Assembly (NCBI GenBank): GCA_947496535.1
Contig: CANMDE010000003.1
Location: 558,001 to 622,000 of the forward strand
DNA length: 64,000 nt
Source of the DNA: an uncultured Paracoccaceae bacterium
Lineage (GTDB): Bacteria > Pseudomonadota > Alphaproteobacteria > Rhodobacterales > Rhodobacteraceae
Direction of reading: 5' to 3'
Positions 51,304 through 61,959 of the stretch are shown here, piece after piece. Every line of letters starts with the position of its first letter. Within the stretch, counting starts at the first letter, position 1. The position numbers and the translations under genes are program-made. The notes under the pieces were generated by a model. It searched no databases and was not told the DNA's origin. It saw only the letters and a program-made list of their open reading frames with translations.

Positions 51304-52359
51304 ATGAAGAAGGAAGCCAAGCTGCTATGCGAAAGAGGAATCAACTCACTAGTATTAGCCATTGAACACTTCAATCGACCCAGCGACCGAGGTCGAATAG
51401 AAGCAGTTCTGATTTTCTTGGATCATTCCTTCGAGATGCTACTTAAGGCTGCTATATTGGAGCGAGGCGGCAAGATACGAGCGCCACGAGCAAAGCAAAC
51501 GCATGGTTTTGATAAGTGCGTCAGAATCGCGCTAACAAATGAAAGCGTAAAATTTGTAAATGAAGAGCAAGCATTGACAATGCAAGCCGTAAACGGATTG
51601 CGCGATGCGGCGCAACACCATATTGTAGATGTTTCGGAAGGCCACCTTTATATTCATGCTCAAGCATCCGTGACTTTATTCCGAGATATTCTGAAAGATG
51701 TGTTTGATATCTCGCTCTATGATTATTTTCCCGAAAGAGTACTTCCTGTTTCAACGCGCCCTCCTGCGGACTTGACAACGCTATTTGATGAAGAGGTGGA
51801 AGAGATTAAAAAATTATTGGCGCCGGGTTCGCGACAGGCAATCGCCGCTAGAGCAAAGCTGAGAGGTCTTGCCATCCTTGAAGGATCTGTAAGCGGGAAC
51901 AACTTGCAGCCGACTCCAACAGAATTGAGAAAGTACTGCACTGAAATAAAGGACGGTCGCACATGGCAAGATATATTTCCTGGAGCAGCATCATTATGCC
52001 TTGAGACGTCAGGCGAAGGTCACAACTTAAATCTTAGAATATCAAAAAAGGAAGGCGTTCCGATAAGATTAATAAGTGAAGGCGAGCAGGGCAGTGGTGT
52101 CGTTGCTATTCGACGTGTAAGCGAAACAGATTTCTACACTTTAACTTTGCAAAGACTTTCAGAACACATTGGGATCGGTCGAAACAAGCTGTTGGAAGTC
52201 ATTCGATATCTGAAAATTCAAGATGAGCCCGAGTATTTCAAGATAATCAAGGTTGGAAAGGTGGAAAGTAAGCTTTATTCACAAAAAGCAATTGCGAAGC
52301 TAAAAATGGAAATTCCCAAACTTGATGTAGAAGAGATTTGGAGGGGACGCAAAAAGTAG
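51304..52359 (+). CDS. DUF3644-like protein with HEPN-type motif
   Basis: A 351-residue cytoplasmic protein resembling the DUF3644 family. The N-terminal helical region has AVLIFLDHSFEMLLKAAILE, the pattern of HEPN helices, and NGLRDAAQHHI contains R-x4-H, the HEPN ribonuclease motif. The C-terminal part (about 280-340; LQRLSEHIGIGRNKLLEVIR, KLYSQKAIAKLK) looks like a winged helix for nucleic-acid binding. The gene is AT-richer than its neighbours and uses AGA/ATA-type codons they avoid, suggesting acquisition. It stands alone between an SMR-like gene and uvrB. A role in phage defence or RNA cleavage is inference. Confidence 0.7.
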   Translation: MKKEAKLLCERGINSLVLAIEHFNRPSDRGRIEAVLIFLDHSFEMLLKAAILERGGKIRAPRAKQTHGFDKCVRIALTNESVKFVNEEQALTMQAVNGLRDAAQHHIVDVSEGHLYIHAQASVTLFRDILKDVFDISLYDYFPERVLPVSTRPPADLTTLFDEEVEEIKKLLAPGSRQAIAARAKLRGLAILEGSVSGNNLQPTPTELRKYCTEIKDGRTWQDIFPGAASLCLETSGEGHNLNLRISKKEGVPIRLISEGEQGSGVVAIRRVSETDFYTLTLQRLSEHIGIGRNKLLEVIRYLKIQDEPEYFKIIKVGKVESKLYSQKAIAKLKMEIPKLDVEEIWRGRKK

Positions 52360-52384
52360 GTTCGCGTTTTTCGTTTCTTTGCAG

Positions 52385-54583
<2,199 letters not shown>

Positions 54584-54690
54584 GGAGGATTCCTCTGATT
54601 AACCCATAGTTGTTGCGATTGGGAGATGGTTCAAGAGGGGTGCTGACAGTGAGTGTCAGGATGGAGCGGCATGTGCCGTTTGGCTATGGG

Positions 54691-55548
54691 CTATTCTTTG
54701 GACATGTCGAGCAGGGTGGTCAGATAGGGAAGCGATCGCAGTTCTTTCTCATTTCTTTTCATCTGGTGAATTGTTGTGTGCGCTATGATGACCGCCGCCC
54801 ATTGAATCAGGCGTAATTGGGTCGTATCGAGTGCCTCGGCGAAAACCGGGCCGCGACTATTGATGCGCTTGATAAAGTCGGAAATTGTCAGGTTGTTGTA
54901 GGGTGCCACCAAAGCCTTGGCGAGTTCAAAAGCAGGATCAACGCGAAGGCCCTTGGGGTCTATGACACGCGGACCCTTTGGAGACAGAATGACGTTACTG
55001 AACCCTAGGTCACCATGGATCACGCGTTCTTTTGTCGTGGTTTGCGCAAGATGATCCAAGAGCACTGCCGCGCGTTGAAAGGCATCTTCATAAGGACTAG
55101 AGTTTTGCTCGCTGAGATGAGTTTTGAAGTCCTTTTTCAGTCCAGGTACGATGCGGCGATATATGAATCGAAATCTGAAGTTTGTTGTCGACACAGCATG
55201 CGCCGCTTCGGCGAGAAGGCTGATCGCCCGCGCATCCTGACCTTCGGCTACCAATTCATCGAGTGTCGGGCCCTCAAGCCATTCCATTAATACCGCAGCC
55301 TGCCATGCACTGCTGCGATGAATCTCCACCCCTACTTCTGGACCAAGATTGCGTAAGAAACGTACGGCAGCGCCTTCACCGGCAGAGCCAAGTCTTTTGT
55401 ACAATTTAAAAGCTGCAAGCCCGTCGGGCCCATCAGCCTTAAAGACATATGCGCGTCGCGTTTCGGCCACGCGGTCATTCAATGTCAGCCCCCAGCGTAG
55501 TGCAATCTTGTTGGCTGCGGCGTCGACCGTTTGTTCATTCAATTTCAT
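54691..55548 (-). CDS. APH(6)/hydroxyurea kinase-like phosphotransferase
   Basis: A 285-residue protein with the aminoglycoside-phosphotransferase kinase fold. The catalytic loop is VIHGDLGFSNVIL and the metal-binding segment VIDPKGLRVDPAFELAK, a form typical of the streptomycin 6-kinase/hydroxyurea kinase group rather than APH(3'). The N-lobe AAFKLYKRLG holds the ATP-binding Lys. In environmental bacteria such proteins are often intrinsic small-molecule kinases; resistance cannot be inferred. It lies between uvrB (same strand, 107 nt) and the divergent M29 peptidase. Confidence 0.82.
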   Translation of the reverse strand: MKLNEQTVDAAANKIALRWGLTLNDRVAETRRAYVFKADGPDGLAAFKLYKRLGSAGEGAAVRFLRNLGPEVGVEIHRSSAWQAAVLMEWLEGPTLDELVAEGQDARAISLLAEAAHAVSTTNFRFRFIYRRIVPGLKKDFKTHLSEQNSSPYEDAFQRAAVLLDHLAQTTTKERVIHGDLGFSNVILSPKGPRVIDPKGLRVDPAFELAKALVAPYNNLTISDFIKRINSRGPVFAEALDTTQLRLIQWAAVIIAHTTIHQMKRNEKELRSLPYLTTLLDMSKE

Positions 55549-55730
55549 GATAATGTCGGGCGCTCTGAGATCGAAAGATCGTACTTTAGCTCGACTGGGA
55601 ACAGAATAGCAACGATATCAGATTTCATGGCCGTTGAACAAAAGGTGAGGTCACGTCGTTGCGGGCGAACACGGTTGACGTTTCTTTGATTGATCATAGT
55701 GTCCGGTCAAACCTGAAAGGAATGTGATCC

Positions 55731-56972
55731 ATGTCCAACCATATTGATCCCGCCAAACTTGACCGTCTTGCAGAGGTTGCGGTGCGCACTGGCGTCAACC
55801 TGCAACCGGGGCAGGATTTGGTGATCACCGCGCCGATGGCCGCGTTGGATCTGGTTCGCCTGATCACTGTGCATGCCTACAAAGCCGGGGCCGGGATCGT
55901 GACGCCGTTTTTCAACGATGATGCGATTACTTTGGCGCGGTATGAACATGCGCCGGATGAGAGTTTTGACCGTGCTCCGAATTGGTTGTTTGAGGGGATG
56001 GCCGCGGCATTCAAAGACGGAGCCGCGCGCATGGCGATTACCGGGGATGACCCGATGTTGTTGGCGGATCAGGACCCGACGAAGGTCGCCCGGCTCAGCA
56101 AGGCCAATTCGCTTGCGGCCAAACCGGCGATGGACCCGATTGTCGGCTTCGAGGTGAACTGGAATATCGTGGCCTATCCCGGCGCTGCATGGGCATCCCG
56201 CGTGTTTCCAGACCTGCCGGTGGAAGAGGCGCAGGGCAAGCTGATGGATGCAATTTACAGTGCGTCCCGGTTGGATGGTGATGACCCGGTCGCAAACTGG
56301 GAGGCGCATACGGCGCGGCTAAAGGAGCGAACGACTTGGCTGAATGAAATGAACTTCAGTGCCTTGCATTACAAAGGTCCGGAGACCGATCTGATGCTGG
56401 GATTGGCGGAGGGCCATATCTGGAAGGGTGGCGCCTCTCCCGCGCTGAATGGCGTGGTATGCCAGCCGAATATCCCGACTGAGGAAGTTTTTACCTGCCC
56501 GCATGCTTACAAAGTCGAAGGCATGGTTGCGGCGACCAAGCCGCTGGCCCATCAGGGTAATGTGATCGAGGATATCGCCGTCCGATTTGAGGCAGGCCGT
56601 ATTGTTGAGGCGACGGCAAGCAAGGGCCAAGACGTGCTTCGTGAGTTGCTTAAAACCGATGACGGGGCAAGCCGGATTGGCGAGGTGGCGCTGGTTCCTC
56701 ATTCCAGCCCGATCAGCCAGTCGGGAACACTGTTTTACAACACGCTGTTTGATGAGAACGCATCCTGCCATATTGCGCTGGGCCAGTGCTATGCCGATAC
56801 GATTGAAGGCGGATCTGATCTGTCACCGGACGAGATCAAGCAGAAAGGTGGTAATCAGAGCATCATTCACGTTGATTGGATGATGGGGTCTGATGCGGTG
56901 GATATCGACGGCATTACCAAGACCGGAGAGCGGGTGCCTGTGATGCGTGGGGGTGAGTGGGCGGATTCTTGA
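55731..56972 (+). CDS. M29 family aminopeptidase
   Basis: A 413-residue metal-dependent aminopeptidase of family M29 (aminopeptidase S/T/II). The metal ligands are in the C-terminal half: a Glu in NIPTEEVFTCPH (the EEV(F/Y)T(A/S)P region), a second Glu in IGEVALVPHSSPI, and His/Asp ligands in NASCHIALGQCYADTIEGG and SIIHVDWMMGS. It removes N-terminal residues of peptides in the cytoplasm. AAAGGAATG precedes the start. The gene is flanked by the divergent kinase gene and a 600-base non-coding region. Confidence 0.93.
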   Translation: MSNHIDPAKLDRLAEVAVRTGVNLQPGQDLVITAPMAALDLVRLITVHAYKAGAGIVTPFFNDDAITLARYEHAPDESFDRAPNWLFEGMAAAFKDGAARMAITGDDPMLLADQDPTKVARLSKANSLAAKPAMDPIVGFEVNWNIVAYPGAAWASRVFPDLPVEEAQGKLMDAIYSASRLDGDDPVANWEAHTARLKERTTWLNEMNFSALHYKGPETDLMLGLAEGHIWKGGASPALNGVVCQPNIPTEEVFTCPHAYKVEGMVAATKPLAHQGNVIEDIAVRFEAGRIVEATASKGQDVLRELLKTDDGASRIGEVALVPHSSPISQSGTLFYNTLFDENASCHIALGQCYADTIEGGSDLSPDEIKQKGGNQSIIHVDWMMGSDAVDIDGITKTGERVPVMRGGEWADS

Positions 56973-57575
56973 TCGAAAACCGCGCCGCTGATACGCCACA
57001 AGTCTTACGCAAAACATGACGCCAACATGGCCCCGCTGGAACGAGATCCAGCCATCACCGCCCCGGAAGGCGCGCGATGTAGATTTGCGCGTTTTGAACA
57101 AAGGCCATTGGCTTTGGTTTCCAGGGCGGCACCAAGTGGTAGCTGCCCTTTCTTTTACACAACGAAAGAGACCTGCGCTGATGCCATGTCAGTCCCCACG
57201 TTGCGAATACCTCAAGAGATGTAGTGCAGGCAATTTTCTTAACCGAAAAGTATCTATTTTCGTGTCCTGTAAGATCGTATATTTCTCATATATTATTGAT
57301 ATACATTGATTATTTTCAATATATATACGTCGATATCCCTTGCTACATGATCAGCTTTCAGTTGTCTTTTATCCAGACTCGAATGACGCGGATATCACCG
57401 GCTAAGTGTCTAAGGTGAGCTAAATGTTTCATGTCTTGTCGCGCTAGGGCAGGTGGCGGGGAATCTATTTTTCGCCCCCCGCATAAGTTGAGGGGGCTTG
57501 GTCGCAGACCTGAATAAGTCTGAGACACGGCAGTCCGTCAAACACTGGGAAATTGACGACTGAAAGGAACACATA
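56973..57575. other. Long AT-rich spacer before the aerolysin-like gene
   Basis: About 600 bases with no convincing gene; short open frames from 57016 and 57224 have no ribosome-binding sites or family features. From 57265 to 57350 the DNA is strikingly AT-rich, with repeated ATATAT and TTGATAT/TCAATAT blocks. A GCGGGG (57456-57461)/CCCCGC (57477-57482) hairpin lies further on. GAAAGGA precedes the next ATG. The compositional break supports an acquired segment or a complex promoter. Confidence 0.5.
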
Positions 57576-59078
57576 ATGAGCAATGATAGCTATGCACAAG
57601 ACTTCTATGGAGAGAGCAGCGACAGTTTTGAATTCCAAAGGAGTGCCGAATTAGGCGCTCACTTCGCGTACCTCCAATCAGGCCCCGAGGCCGCGGTTCT
57701 GGCGTCCGTGGAAACGGGCCTAATCGATGAAACGAACGGCGGTCCAACGACCATCATGGAAACAATCAAGGATGCTTTTGACGATAGCTTGATCGCGCGG
57801 GACATCGATGTTGATGAGTTGAGTATCAGTCAGTTTGGCGCGTTTGAATTGGCGGCCACCCAGATCGACACGATCCTCAACTCCGACATCGAAACCAGCG
57901 ATGATGTTACAGAGCTGCTTGGCGACGAGGTCAATGTGAGTTTTGTTGATGATTTCACCGCAACGGACGGTACCGATTTGAACGGAGTAGCCGTTCTTGA
58001 AACGGACGAGATCATCATCGACAGCGCCCTTGAGGGTGAGGAGTTGCGCGAAACCTTGGCGGAAGAAGTCGCGGAAACCGCCTATCAGCAAGCCTATGGC
58101 ACGACATCAGCAGGGGACTTTGGAGCAGAGGTTCTGGCGCGTATTGAGGGCCTGCAAGACGAAGATCTACTGGCTGAATATACTGCAGTTGGGGAAGCCG
58201 ACACGGTCGAGACAGAGTTTGGAACCGCAGAAGCCTATGCCGATAGAGATGCGGTCGATCCAGTTATAGACGACATCATCGCTGGTAATTCTAACCTTTC
58301 CTCCGGTGCGGCAGCAACCGTCGACGAAGATGAGTTCGATCGCATTTTTTCTGAAGTTAATGGGCTCACGGGTGGTGGTGGAACAAATTTGTTCGGTGAA
58401 TCTCCATATGAAATTTTGACTGGACTCGACGGTAACATCAATAGTTATGACATTGATGGAGATGGTAACAGCACAACAAAAATAACTTATTTCATCGACA
58501 ACTACGGTTATTCTGTCCCGGGTACAGAAACGGCGGAAATTGTCGGTGGGGCCACTACTGGGACCCTGCTGCCGATCGATGGCAAGAGCAGCACCCTATT
58601 TGGTAGTGCGTCTGAATCCGCTTATACAGATTTCAGTATAACGTTGTCGGAGGGTGAACAATATACGACGAGTGAGTCGTTTACGTGGAGCGCCGGTGTG
58701 AGTGTAACGGGAAAGGCGGGTTTTTTGGGAAGCGGAACAGAAGTAACTGTTGAAGCTTCAACTGGAGAAACTCTTACAGAAAGCAACACCGTTACCGCGT
58801 CGACATCGGTGACCTATAACGGCAGAGTCTACCAATCAGACTATGAAGAGGGAGATACCATTTCTTATGGACTTCACACATTGATCCTGAACGAACCGGA
58901 GATTGAAGACTTCTACAGCATTTATTTCGAAGCAAGTGATGCTGATGGTGTGGAAGGTCACTTTGCAATAGATGTTTATGACACACAAACCATATCCGAT
59001 TTTTACTACGACGTCGTTCAAACCGATGTCAACGTCAACGACATGACGGACGTCCCTGTAAACATAGACTTTGTCTAA
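57576..59078 (+). CDS. Acidic protein with an aerolysin-like (beta pore-forming) C-terminal region
   Basis: A 500-residue, very acidic protein of unknown function without a Sec signal. Three parts are visible. Residues about 120-195 (DEIIIDSALEGEELRETLAE, then SAGDFGAEVLARIEG) follow the layout of the degenerate EExGH metallopeptidase-like domain of large secreted repeat proteins, but Glu replaces the zinc His (E167). Residues 291-300 (YDIDGDGNST) resemble a Ca-binding loop. Residues about 345-480 contain a long Ser/Thr-alternating stretch (362-412; SESFTWSAGVSVTG, GSGTEVTVEASTGETLTES) like the membrane-insertion strands of aerolysin/ETX-MTX2 proteins. GAAAGGA lies 9 nt before the ATG. No transporter or immunity gene is adjacent. 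Confidence 0.75.
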   Translation: MSNDSYAQDFYGESSDSFEFQRSAELGAHFAYLQSGPEAAVLASVETGLIDETNGGPTTIMETIKDAFDDSLIARDIDVDELSISQFGAFELAATQIDTILNSDIETSDDVTELLGDEVNVSFVDDFTATDGTDLNGVAVLETDEIIIDSALEGEELRETLAEEVAETAYQQAYGTTSAGDFGAEVLARIEGLQDEDLLAEYTAVGEADTVETEFGTAEAYADRDAVDPVIDDIIAGNSNLSSGAAATVDEDEFDRIFSEVNGLTGGGGTNLFGESPYEILTGLDGNINSYDIDGDGNSTTKITYFIDNYGYSVPGTETAEIVGGATTGTLLPIDGKSSTLFGSASESAYTDFSITLSEGEQYTTSESFTWSAGVSVTGKAGFLGSGTEVTVEASTGETLTESNTVTASTSVTYNGRVYQSDYEEGDTISYGLHTLILNEPEIEDFYSIYFEASDADGVEGHFAIDVYDTQTISDFYYDVVQTDVNVNDMTDVPVNIDFV

Positions 59079-59195
59079 ATGTATATGCTGTTAAATGAAG
59101 AAATGACTTCGCAGACTTAAAATGGTGAGAACTCGGTCGGTGATGGGCATTGTGTATGTCCATCACTTCCGGGAGTGAGTTGATCTGGGCACCTC

Positions 59196-59380
59196 CACCG
59201 CGCCATTAAAATCGGCCGATCCGCTATCTCGAGCAGATTCCGCGTCACACCGCCGAATACCACTTCGCGCGATCGAGAATGGCCGTAAGCCCGCTGACGA
59301 TCATATGGGCGCTCATTTCGCGGCGCGGAACGTAAGTAGTTCGCCCGACCTGCGGTTCGGTATTGGCCAGCATCACCACA
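59196..59380 (-). pseudogene. Remnant of a universal stress protein gene (C-terminus, frameshifted)
   Basis: On the minus strand one frame reads EMSAHMIVSG and, after a one-base loss near 59290, another reads YGHSRSREVVFGGVTRNLLE followed by IADRPILMAR. Joined, these give the classic UspA C-terminus (G-YGHSR-REVVFGGVTR-LL--A--P-LM). There is no intact start or N-terminal half. It lies in a gene-free spacer between the aerolysin-like gene and the NDUFS4-like gene. Confidence 0.6.
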
Positions 59381-59397
59381 TCATGAAATGGAAAGTC

Positions 59398-59425
59398 GCG
59401 GGTTCGATCCTCGTCGCGACCGCCA
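59398..59425 (+). pseudogene. tRNA 3'-end fragment (T-arm, acceptor strand, CCA)
   Basis: GCGGG-TTCGATC-CTCGT forms a T-arm with two G-T pairs, followed by CGCGACC, a discriminator G and CCA, exactly the 5-7-5-7-1-3 layout of a tRNA 3' half. No D-arm, anticodon arm or GGTCGCG 5' strand is present upstream. It is therefore a truncated copy, of the kind left at integration sites. Confidence 0.55.
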
Positions 59426-59505
59426 ATTTGATCCTTTGATGATATTGAAACTCTTGCGCGTCATGATCGATTGCCCGATAAAGCTGCCAGCGACAGGAGA
59501 CGACA

Positions 59506-59817
59506 ATGCGCGCACGAATTTACAAGCCGGCCCGGACCGCCATGTCATCTGGTACAGCCAAAACCAAGCACTGGGTGCTTGAGCATGTGGCAGAGACTGC
59601 GCGCGAGATTGATCCTTTGATGGGTTGGACGTCTTCGAATGATACGCAGGCACAGGTGAAGCTGGAGTTTGATACCAAGGAAGCGGCGTTGGATTATGCC
59701 AAGGAAAATGGCATCGACGCCGTCGTGCAGGAACCCCAAAAGCGCAAGGTAAATATCCGCCCCGGTGGCTATGGCGATAATTTTGCCACCAACCGACGCG
59801 GCGTGTGGACGCATTAG
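59506..59817 (+). CDS. Complex I accessory subunit, NDUFS4-like
   Basis: A 103-residue homologue of the mitochondrial NDUFS4 (18 kDa, AQDQ) subunit, an accessory protein of NADH:quinone oxidoreductase found in alphaproteobacteria. The N-terminal [20 protein letters not shown], the central [15 protein letters not shown] and the C-terminal [19 protein letters not shown] follow the family from end to end. GGAG lies about 7 nt before the ATG. The main nuo operon is not in this window; the gene is normally separate from it. tRNA-Arg follows 42 nt later. Confidence 0.92.
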   Translation: MRARIYKPARTAMSSGTAKTKHWVLEHVAETAREIDPLMGWTSSNDTQAQVKLEFDTKEAALDYAKENGIDAVVQEPQKRKVNIRPGGYGDNFATNRRGVWTH

Positions 59818-59859
59818 CGCTGGAAACAGGTTTTGAGGTCCGATAGGACTGTGCTCAGC

Positions 59860-59936
59860 GGTCCGATAGCTCAACTGGATAGAGCAGCTGACTTCTAATC
59901 AGCAGGTTGAGGGTTCGAGTCCTTCTCGGATCGCCA
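59860..59936 (+). tRNA. tRNA-Arg (anticodon UCU)
   Basis: A complete 77-nt cloverleaf: acceptor GGTCCGA with TCGGATC, D-arm GCTC/GAGC, anticodon stem GCTGA/TCAGC with loop CTTCTAA (TCT, Arg AGA/AGG), T-arm GAGGG/CCTTC, encoded CCA. The first 10 nt, GGTCCGATAG, are also present 23 nt upstream (59837-59846), a short direct repeat. Confidence 0.96.
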
Positions 59937-60146
59937 TTTTTCTTTAGGTTCATCCTTTCTGTGGCGCAGAGTTTAGATCAGTAGTACCAAAAAACCAGTC
60001 TCGGTTACGGTTAACCCATTGGTTTCAATTTGAAATTATTCTTCGTTAATTTAAGAACTTGTTAACTGTCGCCGACTGACTGTTCCCCTTACCGGCGTGT
60101 TTTCGACGCCGCGTGGTTGCTTTGAACAACACGTAGGGGAGCGATG

Positions 60147-60809
60147 ATGTTTGATGGTCAGGGTGTCTTTGCCGCGTCGGATGATCTGGTGCAAGAGTTG
60201 GGTGACGGTTTTTTGTTGCCGGGCGGTGTTGGACCTGTTTGGAAACTGGTGTTCGACTGGATCGGCGCGATTGTGCTTCTGCCGGCCCTTGCGCTTGTCA
60301 CTGTCGGACTGCTGATTTTGAACCCGTTTTTTAACAAAGGTCCGCTGTTTTTCCTGCAAGACCGGATGGGGCATCAGTGCAGGCCGTTTGCGGCATTCAA
60401 ATTTCGCTCCATGTCCTGTCAGGCACAGGGTGAGCGGGGGGCCTTTGATGCGTTGGAGACACATCGCATCACGCGCCTTGGACATTATCTACGCAAGATG
60501 CGGTTGGATGAATTGCCGCAGATTATTAACGTTTTGCGTGGGGAGATGAGTCTGATTGGCCCGCGCCCCGATAGTCTTGAACATGCGCGTGTTTATGTGA
60601 GGACTGTGCCGGGTTACCGTGCCCGTCATTGCATCCGCCCCGGTATTTCGGGACTTGCCCAGACAGAGGTGGGGTATGTTGAGGATCGCGCGGCATTGGA
60701 TCGCAAGGTCGCTGCGGATCTGCATTATGCGGCCCGCTGCAGTATCCGGCTTGATCTGTGGATTGCATGGCGAACCGTGGTTGTGGTGTTCGGTCGGGGA
60801 GGTGCCTGA
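60147..60809 (+). CDS. Polysaccharide-initiating sugar-phosphate transferase (WcaJ/ExoY family)
   Basis: A 220-residue polyprenyl-phosphate hexose-1-phosphate transferase that starts repeat-unit synthesis for capsule or exopolysaccharide. It has one membrane segment (FDWIGAIVLLPALALVTVGL) and the cytoplasmic catalytic domain with FKFRSM, RKMRLDELPQIINVLRGEMS and LIGPRPDS, the family signatures, then PGYRARHCIRPGISGLAQ. GGGGAG lies 5 nt before the ATG at 60147; an ATG one codon earlier is possible. It is the short form without the N-terminal CoA-binding domain. With the BY-kinase fragment at the window end it marks a polysaccharide locus. Confidence 0.9.
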   Translation: MFDGQGVFAASDDLVQELGDGFLLPGGVGPVWKLVFDWIGAIVLLPALALVTVGLLILNPFFNKGPLFFLQDRMGHQCRPFAAFKFRSMSCQAQGERGAFDALETHRITRLGHYLRKMRLDELPQIINVLRGEMSLIGPRPDSLEHARVYVRTVPGYRARHCIRPGISGLAQTEVGYVEDRAALDRKVAADLHYAARCSIRLDLWIAWRTVVVVFGRGGA

Positions 60810-60818
60810 GCCCAGGTC

Positions 60819-61556
60819 TTAGTCGACAGGCTTGATCATTCCACTGGTAACCTCGACCGCTGTAAGCGTGTTGGACACATAGGCGCCGGTGTCGATTGCC
60901 GCCTTGCCGTTGCCGATGATCGGCTCTGGTACAATTGTATGTCCATGGATGATCCACTGCCCGTCGTTGCGGGCGATATGATCAAAGTCGGGGTGTCCCC
61001 ATGACAAGCTGTCAGCGTCTTGTTCGTCCAAAGGTATGCGGGGGGCCGCGCCGGCATGGACGACGGCCACATTGCCGTTTCTGTAGATATAGGGCAGGCG
61101 CAGCAGCCACGGCTGCAGATGGGCGATGGCCTTCGTCATTTGTTGGCTTGCTTCAATCAAGACCTTATCGGGCACATTTGGGCTGATATCCGGGATATCG
61201 AAGCTTTCCAGCGTTTGCTGTCCGCCATTGCGCAGCCAGCGCCGCCCGTGCTTTTCAGGATCAGACAGGAACTTCAGCAACATTTCTTCGTGGTTTCCGC
61301 GCAGGCAGATGAGCTTGTTGGCTCGCTCTAATTCGAAAACGGTCTGCAAGACGAATGCGCTGTCTGGACCGCGGTCAATATAGTCCCCGACGAGAACGAT
61401 CGGTTGCTCGCGCACAATCAGCTTATCGAGGAGCGGTAGCAACAGGTCCAGCCGTCCGTGAACATCACCGATCACGAAAAACGGCGTGTCAGGCTCGGGT
61501 GGCGGTCCCCCGAACCGGGATTTTCCGAATGGTATAATGGATTGAAGCAACGACAT
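60819..61556 (-). CDS. PPP-family metallophosphoesterase
   Basis: A 245-residue serine/threonine-phosphatase- or ApaH-like enzyme with the full set of metal motifs: GDVHGRLD, GDYIDRGPDS, RGNHEEMLL, and late His residues in VVHAGAAP and IHGHT. It hydrolyses phosphoproteins or diadenosine polyphosphates; PrpE- and ApaH-type roles cannot be separated here. It is convergent with the sugar transferase (9 nt apart) and divergent from the spike genes. Confidence 0.88.
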   Translation of the reverse strand: MSLLQSIIPFGKSRFGGPPPEPDTPFFVIGDVHGRLDLLLPLLDKLIVREQPIVLVGDYIDRGPDSAFVLQTVFELERANKLICLRGNHEEMLLKFLSDPEKHGRRWLRNGGQQTLESFDIPDISPNVPDKVLIEASQQMTKAIAHLQPWLLRLPYIYRNGNVAVVHAGAAPRIPLDEQDADSLSWGHPDFDHIARNDGQWIIHGHTIVPEPIIGNGKAAIDTGAYVSNTLTAVEVTSGMIKPVD

Positions 61557-61698
61557 TTTTTGTATTGTAGTGCGGTTTGCTAACCTTGACCAATTGGTAT
61601 GTCTGTTGCCGTCGGCGGCATTCCACCGTTCGTTGTAACAAGGATTCTATAAGGGTATCGATTTACGTAGGTCGCCTCACTTCTTGATGGAGACCTAG

Positions 61699-61956
61699 AT
61701 GTCTGATCCCTTTGAATCCGATTACGTTAATCTTTCTTCCCCAGCTGTTTCACATTACCTGATTTCGCCCTCCGATGTTGTGGATTTGCCGGTGCGTCCG
61801 CGCGCGATTTACGTGAATGCTGCTGGAACGGCAGTGTTGCAGGACGCAAGTGGCGACGTTGTGAGCTATGATCTGGCTGCGGGTACTGTTCTAACGCTTC
61901 GTCCTGATCGTGTCTTGGCCACCGGTACTACGGCCCAGCTGATCGCGTGGTACTAA
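61699..61956 (+). CDS. ghsA: Head spike base protein (Rcc01079/GhsA family)
   Basis: An 85-residue protein resembling the spike base protein of the Rhodobacter capsulatus gene transfer agent (GhsA, Rcc01079). The family pattern shows as ISPSDVVDLPVRPRAIYVNA, then DASGDVVSYDLAAGTVLTLR and the C-terminal RVLATGTTAQLIAWY. These proteins sit on the GTA capsid and carry the receptor-binding spike fibre. TGGAG lies about 7 nt before the ATG. It is followed after 3 nt by a 535-residue fibre-like protein, the same pairing as ghsA-ghsB. The GTA structural cluster itself is not in this window. Confidence 0.82.
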   Translation: MSDPFESDYVNLSSPAVSHYLISPSDVVDLPVRPRAIYVNAAGTAVLQDASGDVVSYDLAAGTVLTLRPDRVLATGTTAQLIAWY

Positions 61957-61959
61957 GCG

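Noticed and set aside
57016..57418. Two short frames in the spacer before the aerolysin-like gene
   Set aside because: Composition is that of the surrounding AT-rich non-coding DNA, with no start signals and no similarity that I recognise.
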